From: Desulfosporosinus hippei DSM 8344
Lineage (GTDB): Bacteria > Bacillota > Desulfitobacteriia > Desulfitobacteriales > Desulfitobacteriaceae
Reading direction: 5' to 3'
Assembly: GCF_900100785.1 (NCBI RefSeq)
Contig: NZ_FNCP01000004.1
Location: forward strand, 62,001 to 126,000
DNA: 64,000 bases
Positions 25,929 through 35,190 of the stretch are shown here, one piece after another. Made by a program: the position numbers and the translations under genes. Every line of letters begins with the position of its first letter. Positions within the stretch are counted from its first letter, which is position 1. Below the pieces are notes generated by a model. It worked only from the letters and a program-made list of their open reading frames with translations, was not told the DNA's origin and made no database searches.

Positions 25929-26206
25929 CCTCTAATTAACTAAAGTTCAAAAATTCCTCTCAAATTCCCTTGAACATTTCGCTAATTTCTTGTTCCAGAC
26001 ATTAAGTATCAAATTTCCAAGATATAATTCCACATCTTGTCTATATTTCCTCTTAAGATAAGATTCCTCTAAATGGGACGCTGCCAGCAAAGGCATCCAG
26101 ATAGCTGGCGGCTGCACTCGCCACCACCTTCTGCAATTTGCCGGAATTAGCGGTGCCTGTGGCAGATCGCGTCTACCTACACGCAGTGTATATACCTCTA
26201 ATGCTT
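25929..26206. other. Intergenic, with a GC-richer patch
   Basis: Bases 26085-26180 are richer in GC than the flanks and have a minus-strand reading (VVASAAASYLDAFAG) that looks like a gene scrap, not identified. Nothing else is seen. Confidence 0.3.
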
Positions 26207-26689
26207 CTAAATTATTTCAGAAAGACCACTAATAAATTCAATAATTTTTTTTAATTCTTCATCAGTAAAACGATCTAGAAACAGGTTAGCCCTTTGATAT
26301 AATTTTTCATGGAGTTTTTCATGAACTAAAAATACTTCTCTTCCAAGTGGAGTTAAGGAGTAAAATATTTCCTTTTTATTCCCTTCTTGACGATATATTT
26401 TTATCAGTTTCTTTTTTAGCAATTTAGAACTAATTTTTGAAATGCCACCTTTTGTTATATTCATCTTTTGTGAAATTCCAATTGCATTAATTAACGGATT
26501 TCTTTCAATACAATCAATAACATGGCACTCTGTTAACGTAATATCTGATATATTTTTATATTGCTCTTCTCCTAGTAATTCTTTAAGATATTCATTCTCG
26601 TGATTTTCCATATTAATTTTGTTTATAAAACGGTCAAAGTTTACAATAAGCTCTCTTTTCAATTTTTGTTCTCTCTCTAAGTTGTTCAT
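26207..26689 (-). CDS. MarR family transcriptional regulator
   Basis: 160 residues. Winged helix at about 60-125: INAIGISQKMNITKGGISKISSKLLKKKLIKIYRQ with wing NKKEIFYSLTPLG. Paralogue of 9555-10040. It is divergent from the cyclase gene; the shared 193-base gap has a double operator at 26808-26863, so it likely represses the cyclase and perhaps itself. Confidence 0.9.
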   Translation of the reverse strand: MNNLEREQKLKRELIVNFDRFINKINMENHENEYLKELLGEEQYKNISDITLTECHVIDCIERNPLINAIGISQKMNITKGGISKISSKLLKKKLIKIYRQEGNKKEIFYSLTPLGREVFLVHEKLHEKLYQRANLFLDRFTDEELKKIIEFISGLSEII

Positions 26690-26807
26690 AAGCTTTCTCC
26701 TTACAATGAATAGTATCGGGTATATTTAGAAAAGAAACGCTACATTTCTGTAAACTATTATCATTATACCAGATTTGAATCATTTGAAAACATCACGTTT
26801 AATGATG

Positions 26808-26863
26808 GTTGACAAGGAAACTATTACGAGGTATACTCATAATAGTTGACGCGGAAACTATTA
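26808..26863 (+). promoter_or_regulatory. Promoter with double MarR-type operator
   Basis: TTGACA (26809-26814), 17-base spacer, TATACT (26832-26837) is a strong sigma-A promoter for the cyclase gene. Two copies of GTTGAC-N2-GGAAACTATTA lie at 26808-26826 and 26845-26863, 37 bases apart. The second is a perfect palindrome TAATAGTT-N8-AACTATTA (26840-26863); the first is its degenerate form and covers the -35 box. A ribosome binding site CGGAGG follows at 26868. Confidence 0.8.
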
Positions 26864-26882
26864 TATCGGAGGTAAAACAGAG

Positions 26883-27461
26883 ATGATAATTGATTTGACT
26901 TACCCTTTACCCAAGAAAAAATTGGAGCAGTTACTGGAATTAGCGACAACAGCTAAGTATTCTGAAAAATTCGGGCACTTTGGAACTCATTTTGACTGTA
27001 TGGGACATGAATTTTCAATTGATAATTGCAAAAGGAATGGAAAAATATTTGATATAAGTTCTATAAGGGAACGAGAAGTTAACCTGGAAGATATCGACAT
27101 ATCAAAAATTGAAGAAAACGATTTTATAATCTTCTATACAGGTATTATGGAAAAGAACGAATATGCTACGCCCGAATATATGAAAAATAATCCTGAGTTG
27201 TCTAATACACTTATTCGTTACCTGATTGATAAGAAGGTAAGTCTTATAGGTTTTGATATGGGAGGAATTAGAAAATCATCTGAACATGCAATCGCAGATC
27301 AATATTGCGCCGATAATGGTGTATTTATAATTGAAAATTTAACTAACCTGAATAAACTTATTGAATTCAAAGACAACCAATTTATTGTGTATACCTATCC
27401 AATTCTGATTGTTGGTTCGACTGGACTACCTACACGAGTGATAACAGAAATCTTTCAGTAA
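26883..27461 (+). CDS. Cyclase family protein (kynurenine formamidase-like)
   Basis: 192 residues. The metal-binding motif HFGTHFDCMGHEF (HxGTHxDxxxH type) lies at about residues 37-49, and GFDMGGIRKS and FIIENLTNL fit the swivelling beta fold of the cyclase/KynB family. These enzymes hydrolyse or dehydrate small amides and lactones with Zn or Mn. The substrate is unknown. Expression is predicted to be strongly repressed by the divergent MarR. Confidence 0.85.
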   Translation: MIIDLTYPLPKKKLEQLLELATTAKYSEKFGHFGTHFDCMGHEFSIDNCKRNGKIFDISSIREREVNLEDIDISKIEENDFIIFYTGIMEKNEYATPEYMKNNPELSNTLIRYLIDKKVSLIGFDMGGIRKSSEHAIADQYCADNGVFIIENLTNLNKLIEFKDNQFIVYTYPILIVGSTGLPTRVITEIFQ

Positions 27462-27508
27462 TACAATTATTAATATCATAAAATAATGAACTCTTAGAAA
27501 GAAAAACA

Positions 27509-27751
27509 ATGAATAGTTTAAAACAATTTTATCTGAAACTAAAATTACTGAATACAAAAAAATATTATGAGAATAGTAAAGGCTTTAGCCACACTGATTG
27601 CCTAGCAACAAATCTTCAAAATTGCAGCGATCATGACAAAGATTTTTCTGACAAATGCCCTTTTTGTAAGAAACACTGTTCCATATTTGAGCCTAGCTGT
27701 ATGCGCGGAAAGGGCTATGCTAAAAGAGTTTTTGATCAAAGGCGCATATAA
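27509..27751 (+). CDS. Small cysteine-rich protein
   Basis: 80 residues. The second half is CPFCKKHCSIFEPSCMRGKGYAKR, with CxxCxxxC and a later C, suggesting a metal site; an extra Cys pair (DCLATNLQNC) lies before it. I do not recognise the family. It follows the cyclase gene by 47 bases on the same strand and is closed by a terminator, so it probably belongs to the MarR-controlled operon. The binding site is weak (AGAAAGAAA). Confidence 0.6.
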   Translation: MNSLKQFYLKLKLLNTKKYYENSKGFSHTDCLATNLQNCSDHDKDFSDKCPFCKKHCSIFEPSCMRGKGYAKRVFDQRRI

Positions 27752-27757
27752 AAATTT

Positions 27758-27794
27758 GCAGGGTATTTTCATTAATGGAAAATACCCTGCTTTT
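27758..27794 (+). terminator. Terminator of the cyclase operon
   Basis: GCAGGGTATTTTC/GAAAATACCCTGC, a perfect 13-base stem with a 7-base loop and a short T run. Confidence 0.85.
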
Positions 27795-27836
27795 ATGCCT
27801 TTTTATGTCCTCAAATTACATAGTTCATTTCCAATT

Positions 27837-28066
27837 TCAAATCCCAGCAAATACAGGTCTTAACTCTACCCTGAAATCTGAGAAGACGGACATTTTCACT
27901 TTGTCTTCCTCTGTATACCCTTCCGGGCGACCATACCGTTTATTTTCCTGCAATATAAATACGCTTATATATTTACCGTCCGGTTCTACGATCCAATACT
28001 CCTGTACACCGGCTTTTTCATACTTGTTGAACTTGATTACCCTGTCTTGTTTGGTCGTTGCCGGCG
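27837..28066 (-). pseudogene. Uma2 family endonuclease, 3' remnant
   Basis: The minus strand encodes about 76 residues: TPATTKQDRVIKFNKYEKAG, then VQEYWIVEPDGKYISVFIL, ending PVFAGI and stop. This is the C-terminal part of Uma2 (DUF820) PD-(D/E)XK-like proteins, including the K..YE..GV.EYWIV motif. The frame has no start and follows immediately after the NudC stop codon (28067), so the 5' half was deleted at that junction. Confidence 0.75.
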
Positions 28067-28870
28067 TTACTCATTTTTTGCTAGTTCTATAAACCAATCA
28101 ATTAAACTCCAGGCTATGCTTCTGGTTCCTGGTATCTGCGGAAGCTGATCCACGTCAAACCATCCGGCATTTAAGATTTCATTTTCATCAATCTTTATGT
28201 CCCCGCCAGCATATTCCGCTGTAAAGCCAACCATCAGAGAATCTGGGAAGGGCCAAGGCTGGCTGCCAAAATATCTAATATTTTTAACTTCCAGGCCAAC
28301 TTCTTCTCTGACTTCTCTTTGCACACACTCTTCAAATGTTTCCCCCGGTTCTACAAAACCAGCCAAAACGCTATAGAAGTCGGCTTGAAAGCGACTCCCC
28401 TTGGCTAATAATATTTCCCGGTCTCTTGTAATCGCTACTATAATTGCCGGAGAAATCCTGGGATAGTTTACTCGCCCGCATGCTGGACAAAGCTTAGCCC
28501 TTTCATCGATTTTGTTTTCTGTCCCAGCTCCGCACTGGCTGCAGTACTGATGGGTACGATCCCAATGTAAAATCTGATAGGCTTTACCTGCTAAGAAAAA
28601 CAAAGCATCCGGGATCTTGCCAAATAAACGATACAAGTTGCAAAACAACATATTTTCCGGAACAGCGATATCCGGGGTAAGTTCTGCGGCATAATAAGAA
28701 CGTCCTTCCACCTGGCCCAGGAATTGACTACGAACCAGCTTCTCGCTTAATTTAAAGAAATCAAGCTCCGGTAAAGTAAATTCCAGCACTTTATCTTCGG
28801 AAATGAGAATTTTATTCCCTTTAAACAATAACCAATATGCCGTTGAATCCCTATCAACTTTGCCCAACAC
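28067..28870 (-). CDS. nudC: NAD(+) diphosphatase (NudC)
   Basis: 267 residues. Zinc ribbon with two CxxC pairs (YCSQCGAG; LCPACGRVNYPR, about residues 108-131), the Nudix box GFVEPGETFEECVQREVREEVGL (about 162-184) and the NADH-specific SQPWPFPDSLM downstream. It splits NAD(H) into NMN(H) and AMP and may remove NAD caps from RNA. The 3' end joins directly to a Uma2 remnant, but the protein appears complete. Confidence 0.95.
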   Translation of the reverse strand: MLGKVDRDSTAYWLLFKGNKILISEDKVLEFTLPELDFFKLSEKLVRSQFLGQVEGRSYYAAELTPDIAVPENMLFCNLYRLFGKIPDALFFLAGKAYQILHWDRTHQYCSQCGAGTENKIDERAKLCPACGRVNYPRISPAIIVAITRDREILLAKGSRFQADFYSVLAGFVEPGETFEECVQREVREEVGLEVKNIRYFGSQPWPFPDSLMVGFTAEYAGGDIKIDENEILNAGWFDVDQLPQIPGTRSIAWSLIDWFIELAKNE

Positions 28871-29171
28871 TATGCACCCTCTTTTCTTATGAAAAGCTAT
28901 CTCTGATAAGTGTTGTCCCCTCAGAAATCACTCAACTTACCAATTTCAGCTATATTCCAACCAGTATATGGCTAACGCGAAACACAGTCTAAATATTTTA
29001 GTACTTCATAATGCACTACATCACATACCAAATTTTAATTCAACAAAATAACATGTATTCCTTCAGTTAGGAAACAAAAGTATTCAGAATATGTGGACCC
29101 CTGTAAATATGGAAGAGGCTAAAAAAGCAGCCACCGAGGCCGTTAGACCTTGGCAGCTGCTATCATTTTAC
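28871..29171. other. Intergenic with a copy of the cwb2 downstream region
   Basis: No gene. Bases 29110-29165 (GCAGCC..GAGGCC-TTAGACCTTGG-CAGCT-CTATCATTTT) match 38640-38690 downstream of the large surface-protein gene, so the flank was duplicated together with the remnant that follows. Confidence 0.6.
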
Positions 29172-29302
29172 GCTTATTGCCAGCCCGATTCTTAAGCTGA
29201 TCTTCGATGCCTTTCCTCACTACGTACTTTTCCAGCAAAATAGCCTTTTTGGGCCTCTATACTGCTCATCGACAATGCGTTGGGATAGTTCTCCCCGACA
29301 GT
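29172..29302 (-). pseudogene. Cell-wall-binding repeat 2 (cwb2) remnant
   Basis: Minus-strand reading gives VGENYPNALSMSSIEAQKGY, then, after an internal deletion and a frame change, AILLEKYVVRKGIEDQLKNR. These match [20 protein letters not shown] and [17 protein letters not shown] of the intact cwb2 region at 38691-39875. It is a collapsed duplicate. Confidence 0.75.
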
Positions 29303-29308
29303 ACTAGT

Positions 29309-30300
29309 TTAGTTTGCTAGTTCTGTTTTGAGCTTCTGCACTGTTTCCAAAGACAACCCAGTTATCTTTGCAATGATGGTTGGTTCTATTCCTTCAATTA
29401 ATGCGTTTCGAGCAGCTTCCAGCTTACCTTCCAACTTGCCTTCTAGCTTACCTTCTAGCTTGGCCTTTTCTGCCACAATAGGATCATACAAGGTTCTCGT
29501 CATGCTCAGCACCTCCTCGTTTAGCCTTTCATCGTTTACGTATCTGCTGTTTAAATATCTGAAGAGTTCTTCATTTGCTAAGAGCATTTTGTGCAGATCT
29601 TCTCCGTCTATTTCCTCAGCTTGAAATAGTCTAACTGCTTCATTGGATATGCTTTCAACAATCTGTTGGGCTTTTTGGATTAGCTCCCTAAGTTCTTGTT
29701 CTGTATGGTTCCTTCTATTTTTGATTGTCTCCATTTGATAGCGCAACTTAAATACCTGCAATGGCAAGAGTGGGTAGAGCCTTCGTTCTAAAATCCTCTC
29801 TTGACTGTATTCCCAGTATTTCATGACAGGTACTTGGTAGTTTACTTCCTGTCCGTCAGGAAATATCAGTCTTAGTCTTAGTTCATCTTTTATACTCAGG
29901 TTTTGTTCTATGAAGATGACCAGTTGTTTGGGTATGTAGAATACCGTTTCTTCTTGGTCTCTTTCGTATTTGGCTAGTTCTCTGGCTTTGCTGATTCCGT
30001 ATTCAAACATTCTGATGACCATGCTATCATCGTTTAGAGTCTGTATTTCAATGTGATAATGATTGAATTTGTTGGCATCGCTGAGCTTAAGAAACAGGTC
30101 TCCTCTTAGTATATTATACGCATCGTCTACAAATTCATTGCTAGCGAAGCTCCCTCAGTTGCTTCTGCTACATAATTTTCCTTAAATAGACTATTTAACA
30201 TGTTTACCAGCACCTTACTTGATACTGTAAATAGCAATTTCAGAATTTCGTCCAGTTTTACCCGTTCTTGATTGGCTTCCTTTTTGGGCAATCTATTCAC
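29309..30300 (-). pseudogene. Rpn family recombination-promoting nuclease, frameshifted
   Basis: The intact 3' frame 29309-30022 gives 237 residues (VIRMFEYGISKARELAKYER to the C-terminal LEGKLEGKLEGKLEAARNAL repeat). The same protein continues upstream in another frame: GTG at 30300 (NRLPKKEANQERVKLDEILK) runs to a TAG at 30127-30129, while VDDAYNILRGDLFLKLSDAN starts at 30130 and joins the long frame. One base change near 30130 restores a typical Rpn (PDDEXK) protein of about 330 residues. Whether the downstream part alone is translated is unclear. Confidence 0.8.
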
Positions 30301-30329
30301 CCACCTTCCTGTAAATATTATACTATAGG

Positions 30330-30538
30330 CTCCCTTCTATGACTACTCGAACAAGTTTACATAACGGGCAGAGCCTTGGGTAACTTTCCAATCAGAGCTT
30401 TTCCCGCAACGCCTTGTGGAGAAAATCATCGATCTTTTCCTTGTATATGTTATGCAGCTCCGGGTTTGTTTCGGCAAACCGGGTCATTTCATAGGCTAAT
30501 TCCTTAAAGATCTTGAAGAGATTGTCATATAAAAAGGC
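30330..30538. repeat. 209-bp duplicated segment, copy A
   Basis: Matches 35722-35930 over the full 209 bases without gaps and with only about ten substitutions by eye. In copy B it covers the 3' end of a coiled-coil protein gene. Here the reading frame is cut off at 30538. Confidence 0.85.
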
Positions 30539-30979
30539 AAAAATTTTTCTCCATCTGCCGCTTTAGTGTGTTAATCTCCGAGGCAATCACCACGGGGGTC
30601 CGGTTAGCCGCCAATTCATCCATCATTCCATCCACCCTCTCCTGCACCCGGCAAATCTTCTGTCGGTTCTACCATAGCATACGATTCGCCCGCTGAATGT
30701 GACAGCCAGCACGAGCATGTCCCAGGCTCCCGATTCAAGCATCATCGATGAAAGGGCCCAGTCCAAAGTCAGACTGCCTGCTAAAATAACACGAACCGCC
30801 AGAATTTATCATTAATTCCATCGTTTATACGCTGATTGATATAACGGGTGCTGGTGATGGAGATGATGCAACAAAAAAGCCCTCCGTTATACTCTATGGA
30901 ACAACGAAGGGATGTGAACGGACCCTGCTCTATTTCACAATTGTCTGCTTAGAGCGACTATACATTACTGAATAAGTTT
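30539..30979. other. Gene debris downstream of the 560-residue protein
   Basis: Minus-strand pieces include MMDELAANRTPVVIASEINT followed by LKRQMEK (about 30540-30630), which resembles the N-terminal part of DUF3102 proteins, running straight into copy A. Bases 30700-30790 are GC-richer and unplaced. A hairpin (CCCTCCGTT..AACGAAGGG, 30882-30913) lies near the 3' end of the next gene and may terminate it. Confidence 0.45.
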
Positions 30980-32662
30980 TTAGGGCAGCCGCTCCAGGCC
31001 AATAGCTTCCACGATCACGCCTGCCGCCGCAGTATCCGCTACCTGGATTCGCACGCGTTCTCCCGCGTTCACCAGCACAACATTTTTGCTTTCGGCCGCC
31101 GAGATCGTATAATAAGAATTATTTGAATCAAGCTTCAAATAGTAGATACTGGTGCCGTTGATGACCGCCACCCGGATGTCCTGGACCACGCCCTCGACAC
31201 CGTTCGTGATACTCGGCACCTGATCGGTCAGCCCGTTCTGGTTGAGCAGGCGGATGTACTCCAGCTCGCATTCGGCCACGGTCGCGCCTGTGGCCACAAT
31301 ATTGTACATCTGGACGTTGACCATGGCGTACATTTTGACGAGCTGGGCGTCATCCTTGAGGGCTACGAAATAGGTCGGCTGGTCGGCGATATTTAAGAGC
31401 AGCGGGAAAGTCGCGCTGTAAGCCAGATGCTGGACCACACCCTGAGCGGAATTCATGGCCGAATACTCCTCCGCGCCGGCGCAGGGGTAATAGTGCGCTT
31501 CCTTGGTACGCTGGTTGCAAAGGATGAAGCCGACAATGCTCTTGTCTCCCGTGACCGAAGTGATCCCGGTGTAGACATAGAGATCGCCATCCTGGGCAAT
31601 ATAGTTGTACCCGTCCGTGGTTACGGTCACGTTCTTCTGGCCGAAGATGGAATTAACGAAGCCACCGGCATACATACCGCGGTAATCGTACTGCGTGATG
31701 ATCAGTTCGGCTGAGTAGACCTGATCGACCCATTTGGGCACATCTTCATAGTAGGTGCACTCGCCGCTCACCGCGTCCACAATCACAGCGCCGTTGACAT
31801 CAATCCCTCCGAAGAGCCCGATGGTCTTCTCAATCTTAGGGCAGATCCAATAAGGATGTCCGGTTTCATCAATTTCTAAGTGGGGAATAGAAAACATATA
31901 GGTCGGATAATTGAAGCGCAGGTGGCGATTAAGGTTACGGCCAAAGTGCTCAACGTCGGTATATTTGATCCCCTCTTCTACCCGCATCAGTTCAACATTC
32001 TGGGTCACCATGTCGATCAGGAGATAGGCTGGGATACCCTGGGAGCGGTTGCCGAACCATTTGAAGATATCTCCGTAGGCGAGGGTGGCGACCCGCACCG
32101 GTCGGTCTTTGTAGTTCATCTGAGTGTAGTCGTTGACCACCGTAAACTGGCTGACTAAATCAGAAAGCTCCCCGAGCTTGCGGTCGCCGAGACGCTGGGC
32201 GGAGGTTTTATCCAACATGGGGATTCGGTCGTAGGAGATTTGCTTCATGTCGGCCGCAAAGTCACCCTCCGCAACCGGCAGGATCTCGGAATAGGCTCTG
32301 GCGCGCAAAAAGACGCTGGAGATCACGCTTCCTATCAGAACTGCCGTCACCAGGGCGACGCAGATTAAGGCAGGAACGGTACAATGCTTTTTAAGCACCA
32401 GCCAAACAGATCTTATATCCATGATAGTTCTTATTTCTGCTAACTGTCTTACTGTGCCATTGGCTTTAAGGAAAATAAAACAGTAAAGAGCCAGGCAGAT
32501 CACCAGGAAGAAGTAAAAATCAATGTTTTGCAGGTTGATGGCAGGCAGCGCAACGTAAAAGTAGACTGCCGCAAAAACTAAGGTGGTGATCAAGGCTCTT
32601 ACATGAGGCGGCAGATTCCTAAGCGAAATATTCCTCTTCCTCTTGTTGTTGCGTTCAAACAT
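30980..32662 (-). CDS. Large membrane protein of unknown function
   Basis: 560 residues. Three membrane helices near the N-terminus (LITTLVFAAVYFYVALPAI; FYFFLVICLALYCFIFL; ALICVALVTAVLIGSVISSVF, ending about residue 118) precede a large outer-facing domain rich in Tyr, Val and Thr, with repeated PYWICP and GAVIVDAVSGECTYY segments recalling PepSY-like modules. GGAGG precedes the ATG. The gene is visibly GC-richer than its neighbours, suggesting transfer or strong codon selection. I do not recognise a named family. Confidence 0.7.
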   Translation of the reverse strand: MFERNNKRKRNISLRNLPPHVRALITTLVFAAVYFYVALPAINLQNIDFYFFLVICLALYCFIFLKANGTVRQLAEIRTIMDIRSVWLVLKKHCTVPALICVALVTAVLIGSVISSVFLRARAYSEILPVAEGDFAADMKQISYDRIPMLDKTSAQRLGDRKLGELSDLVSQFTVVNDYTQMNYKDRPVRVATLAYGDIFKWFGNRSQGIPAYLLIDMVTQNVELMRVEEGIKYTDVEHFGRNLNRHLRFNYPTYMFSIPHLEIDETGHPYWICPKIEKTIGLFGGIDVNGAVIVDAVSGECTYYEDVPKWVDQVYSAELIITQYDYRGMYAGGFVNSIFGQKNVTVTTDGYNYIAQDGDLYVYTGITSVTGDKSIVGFILCNQRTKEAHYYPCAGAEEYSAMNSAQGVVQHLAYSATFPLLLNIADQPTYFVALKDDAQLVKMYAMVNVQMYNIVATGATVAECELEYIRLLNQNGLTDQVPSITNGVEGVVQDIRVAVINGTSIYYLKLDSNNSYYTISAAESKNVVLVNAGERVRIQVADTAAAGVIVEAIGLERLP

Positions 32663-32814
32663 ATGAATACCTCCAAATTTTATTATCGGGGAAGCCCCCT
32701 TTACGAATTATATTTCTCTGAAAGATTGCTTGTTCCAACGGAACAGAATGCGTTGTTGTGAGAATTTCTTTCTTCTCATCCAAAACATTAAATAATTTTC
32801 CCTGTGGCGTGATC

Positions 32815-34161
32815 CTACTGCTTGATTTCCGTTGTGCTCTCAGCGATTTTAAGTTCGCGTGATTTTTTCATGACCTTAACCTTGGCAATTCTATACCCTA
32901 TAACTTCCATAACCTCAAAGTAAAACCCATCAAAAGAGACTAGATCCCCCTTGACCGGCTTTCGACCGACCCGTGCAAACACATATCCCCCTATCGTTGA
33001 AACAGTATCTTCCTCCAGCTTGATCTCTAACATCTCTGAGACTTCTTCCAATAAAACCCGTCCGTTTAAGATATATTCATGTTCTGCCACTTTCTGAATC
33101 TGCGGTTGTTCTAGCTCAAATTCGTCATAAATTTCACCAACTAATTCTTCGAGCATATCCTCAAGCGTGACAAGCCCGGCTGAGCCACCGAATTCGTCCA
33201 CAATAATGGCCATGTGGCTTCGTTGACTCCGCATTCTCTGGACAAGGTGAGAAATCGGCATTCCCTCTGGAACTGCTAGGATTTCTCTCATAATCTTAGT
33301 AATATCTTTCTCCCCCGGCGTTTCTTGTAACCGAATGATGTCTCGCATATGGATTAAGCCCAGAACATGGTCCTTATCATCATCACACAACACATAACGT
33401 GTGTGTCCGTATTTTTTTATAACTCCAAGAATCTCCTCAAACGTGTCCTGAATGAAGATACACACCATATCTTGGCGAGGTACCATTACTTCACTCGCGT
33501 TACGATCTGAAAATTCGAAGACGTTATCCAAGAGTTTACCTTCCATTTTATCTAAATAGCCATGCTTTTGACTTGCATCGACCAACATCCGCAGTTCTTC
33601 TTCACTATGGGATAAATCAGCCTCATTGGCTGGTTCAATTCCCCAAATTCGCAACACAAGGTTAGCCAAGCCATTCAGCGCCCGAATAACTGGATAACAG
33701 ATCCAGTAAAAGGCTTTTAAAAAACCGGCCGTAGCAAGTGCTGTACTCTCTGCCTTTTGAATGGCTATTGACTTAGGAACAAGTTCACCTAAAACAATGT
33801 GTAATAACGAGATGATCGAAAAGGCAATTGTTATAGCAATCGTATGTGTGTAAATGGGGTTCCACCCTGCGATCCCAGCAAACAACGGTTCCAGAAGAGA
33901 TGCAATGGCTGGTTCTCCAATCCAACCTAAGCCCAAGGAGGAAAGCGTGATCCCGAGCTGACAGGCAGAAAGATAGGCATCCAATTGCGAGGCAACATCC
34001 AGGGCAACTTTTGCCCTCGGTGAACCAGCCTCCGAAAGTTCTGCCAAACGGGTCTTACGTACCTAAACCAAAGAAAATTCAGCCGCCACAAATAATCCAT
34101 TTAATCCAACTAACAATAATGCAATTAAAATTAATATGACACTCCAAAGACCGTCTATGAT
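32815..34161 (-). pseudogene. HlyC/CorC (CNNM) family transporter with internal amber codon
   Basis: The intact frame 32815-34047 covers most of the family: rest of the DUF21/CNNM membrane domain, two CBS domains (MVPRQDMVCIFIQD; VPEGMPISHLVQRMRSQRSHMAIIVDEFGG) and a C-terminal CorC_HlyC domain. Upstream in the same frame is the expected first helix (LWSVILILIALLLVGLNGLF, then VAAEFSLV), then TAG (34065-34063), then VRKTRLAELSEAG. Related proteins have Lys there (SLVKVRKTRL), so AAG became TAG. A binding site AAAGGAGG precedes ATC/ATA near 34161. Restart at the TTG 34047 would lose helix 1. Role: Mg/Co or other ion efflux. Confidence 0.8.
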
Positions 34162-34385
34162 TGGTATCCTCCTTTTATTCCTGAGAAATTATGGGCTATA
34201 TTCTGTGATATTTGTAGTTTGGCAAGAGAGTAATAATACATCATTCTTGGCGGCAAGGGATACCACGGTGCCTCTCACAGCAAGATAAGCAATAAGCTTA
34301 ATGCGTTTTTTAGCAGGAAACATTCATAAACCAAAGCCAGGTCCAAGATGATAACCGCCAGATGTTTGTGATAACGGGTTGTTTT
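34162..34385. other. Short gene-free region beyond truncated htpX
   Basis: No gene is seen. The htpX frame ends at 34386 after unrelated residues and the peptidase core is absent here, so a deletion brought new DNA to this side. Confidence 0.4.
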
Positions 34386-34727
34386 TCAACTATTTGAGTA
34401 TATCCCCGGCTTATAGATCTTGCGACCTGTGGCAAAGGCGTTAGGTTGGTCTGAAGGCGTTACGTAGAGTTTAGGCATGGGGATGCCTGCCCTCTGAGAC
34501 AGCCTTTTCACCATATCATGAAGCTCGGGCGACTCAGCCTCAGCTACCGGGTATGATCTGGTCATTTTTATAGCTATTTTGTCGCTGTAGAAATTGCTAA
34601 AGAAATTCATAGCCATGGCGATAATGAAAAACAACATCGCACCTGACTGGCCGCCAATGGCGTTGCCTAACAGCACCAGCAACATAGAAAGAGCACCCAT
34701 CAAAAGCCAGACTTTAATTGTGTTCAC
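34386..34727 (-). pseudogene. htpX: Truncated HtpX (M48 metalloprotease)
   Basis: 113 residues against about 290 in HtpX. The two N-terminal membrane helices and LYVTPSDQPNAFATGR are present, but the text then changes to KIYKPGIYSNS and stops. The HExxH zinc site is missing, so no protease activity is possible. The MerR regulator gene lies 28 bases upstream on the same strand. Confidence 0.85.
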
Positions 34728-34755
34728 TTAACTTTTCCTCCCCCTTATAGTTTTT

Positions 34756-35190
34756 TTAAATAAGAGAAGTGATTTCATTAATATACAACAATAGTGCCTG
34801 GATAAGCGTCATACTTTGCAACATTCTTTGTTTTGCCGACAGGGCAACCTGATTTGATTCCATATTAATTAACTTTGGTTGGAGCCGAATAATCTGATTC
34901 TCAAGCTGCTTCACCTGGTTCACTATTAAATCAGTATTTATCATCACACCTTCTTGTTTGACTTGGGACAGCTTGTTATCCAGGAGGGAAAGTTGTTCTT
35001 TGATTTCCTCAAGTGTAAACCTATTAGATTTCAGATCTTCGATGAACTTGAGACGAACAAGGCTTTCTTCTGAATAATACCTGTAATTACTCTCAGCACG
35101 GACAGGTTTAAGTAAGCCCATGGTGGAATAATAGTCGATCGTCCGTTTGCTGACACCCGCTAAATTGGAAATTTCACCAATTTTATACAT
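34756..35190 (-). CDS. MerR family transcriptional regulator
   Basis: About 144 residues. The start at 35190 (MYKIGEISNLAGVSKRTIDYY) is set by GGAGAGG; the frame is open to 35214. The helix-turn-helix and wing (RAESNYRYYSEESLVRLKFIEDL) are complete, followed by a long coiled coil (residues 60-125) and a short tail without cysteines that would bind metals. It probably controlled the htpX gene behind it, now broken. Confidence 0.9.
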   Translation of the reverse strand: MYKIGEISNLAGVSKRTIDYYSTMGLLKPVRAESNYRYYSEESLVRLKFIEDLKSNRFTLEEIKEQLSLLDNKLSQVKQEGVMINTDLIVNQVKQLENQIIRLQPKLINMESNQVALSAKQRMLQSMTLIQALLLYINEITSLI

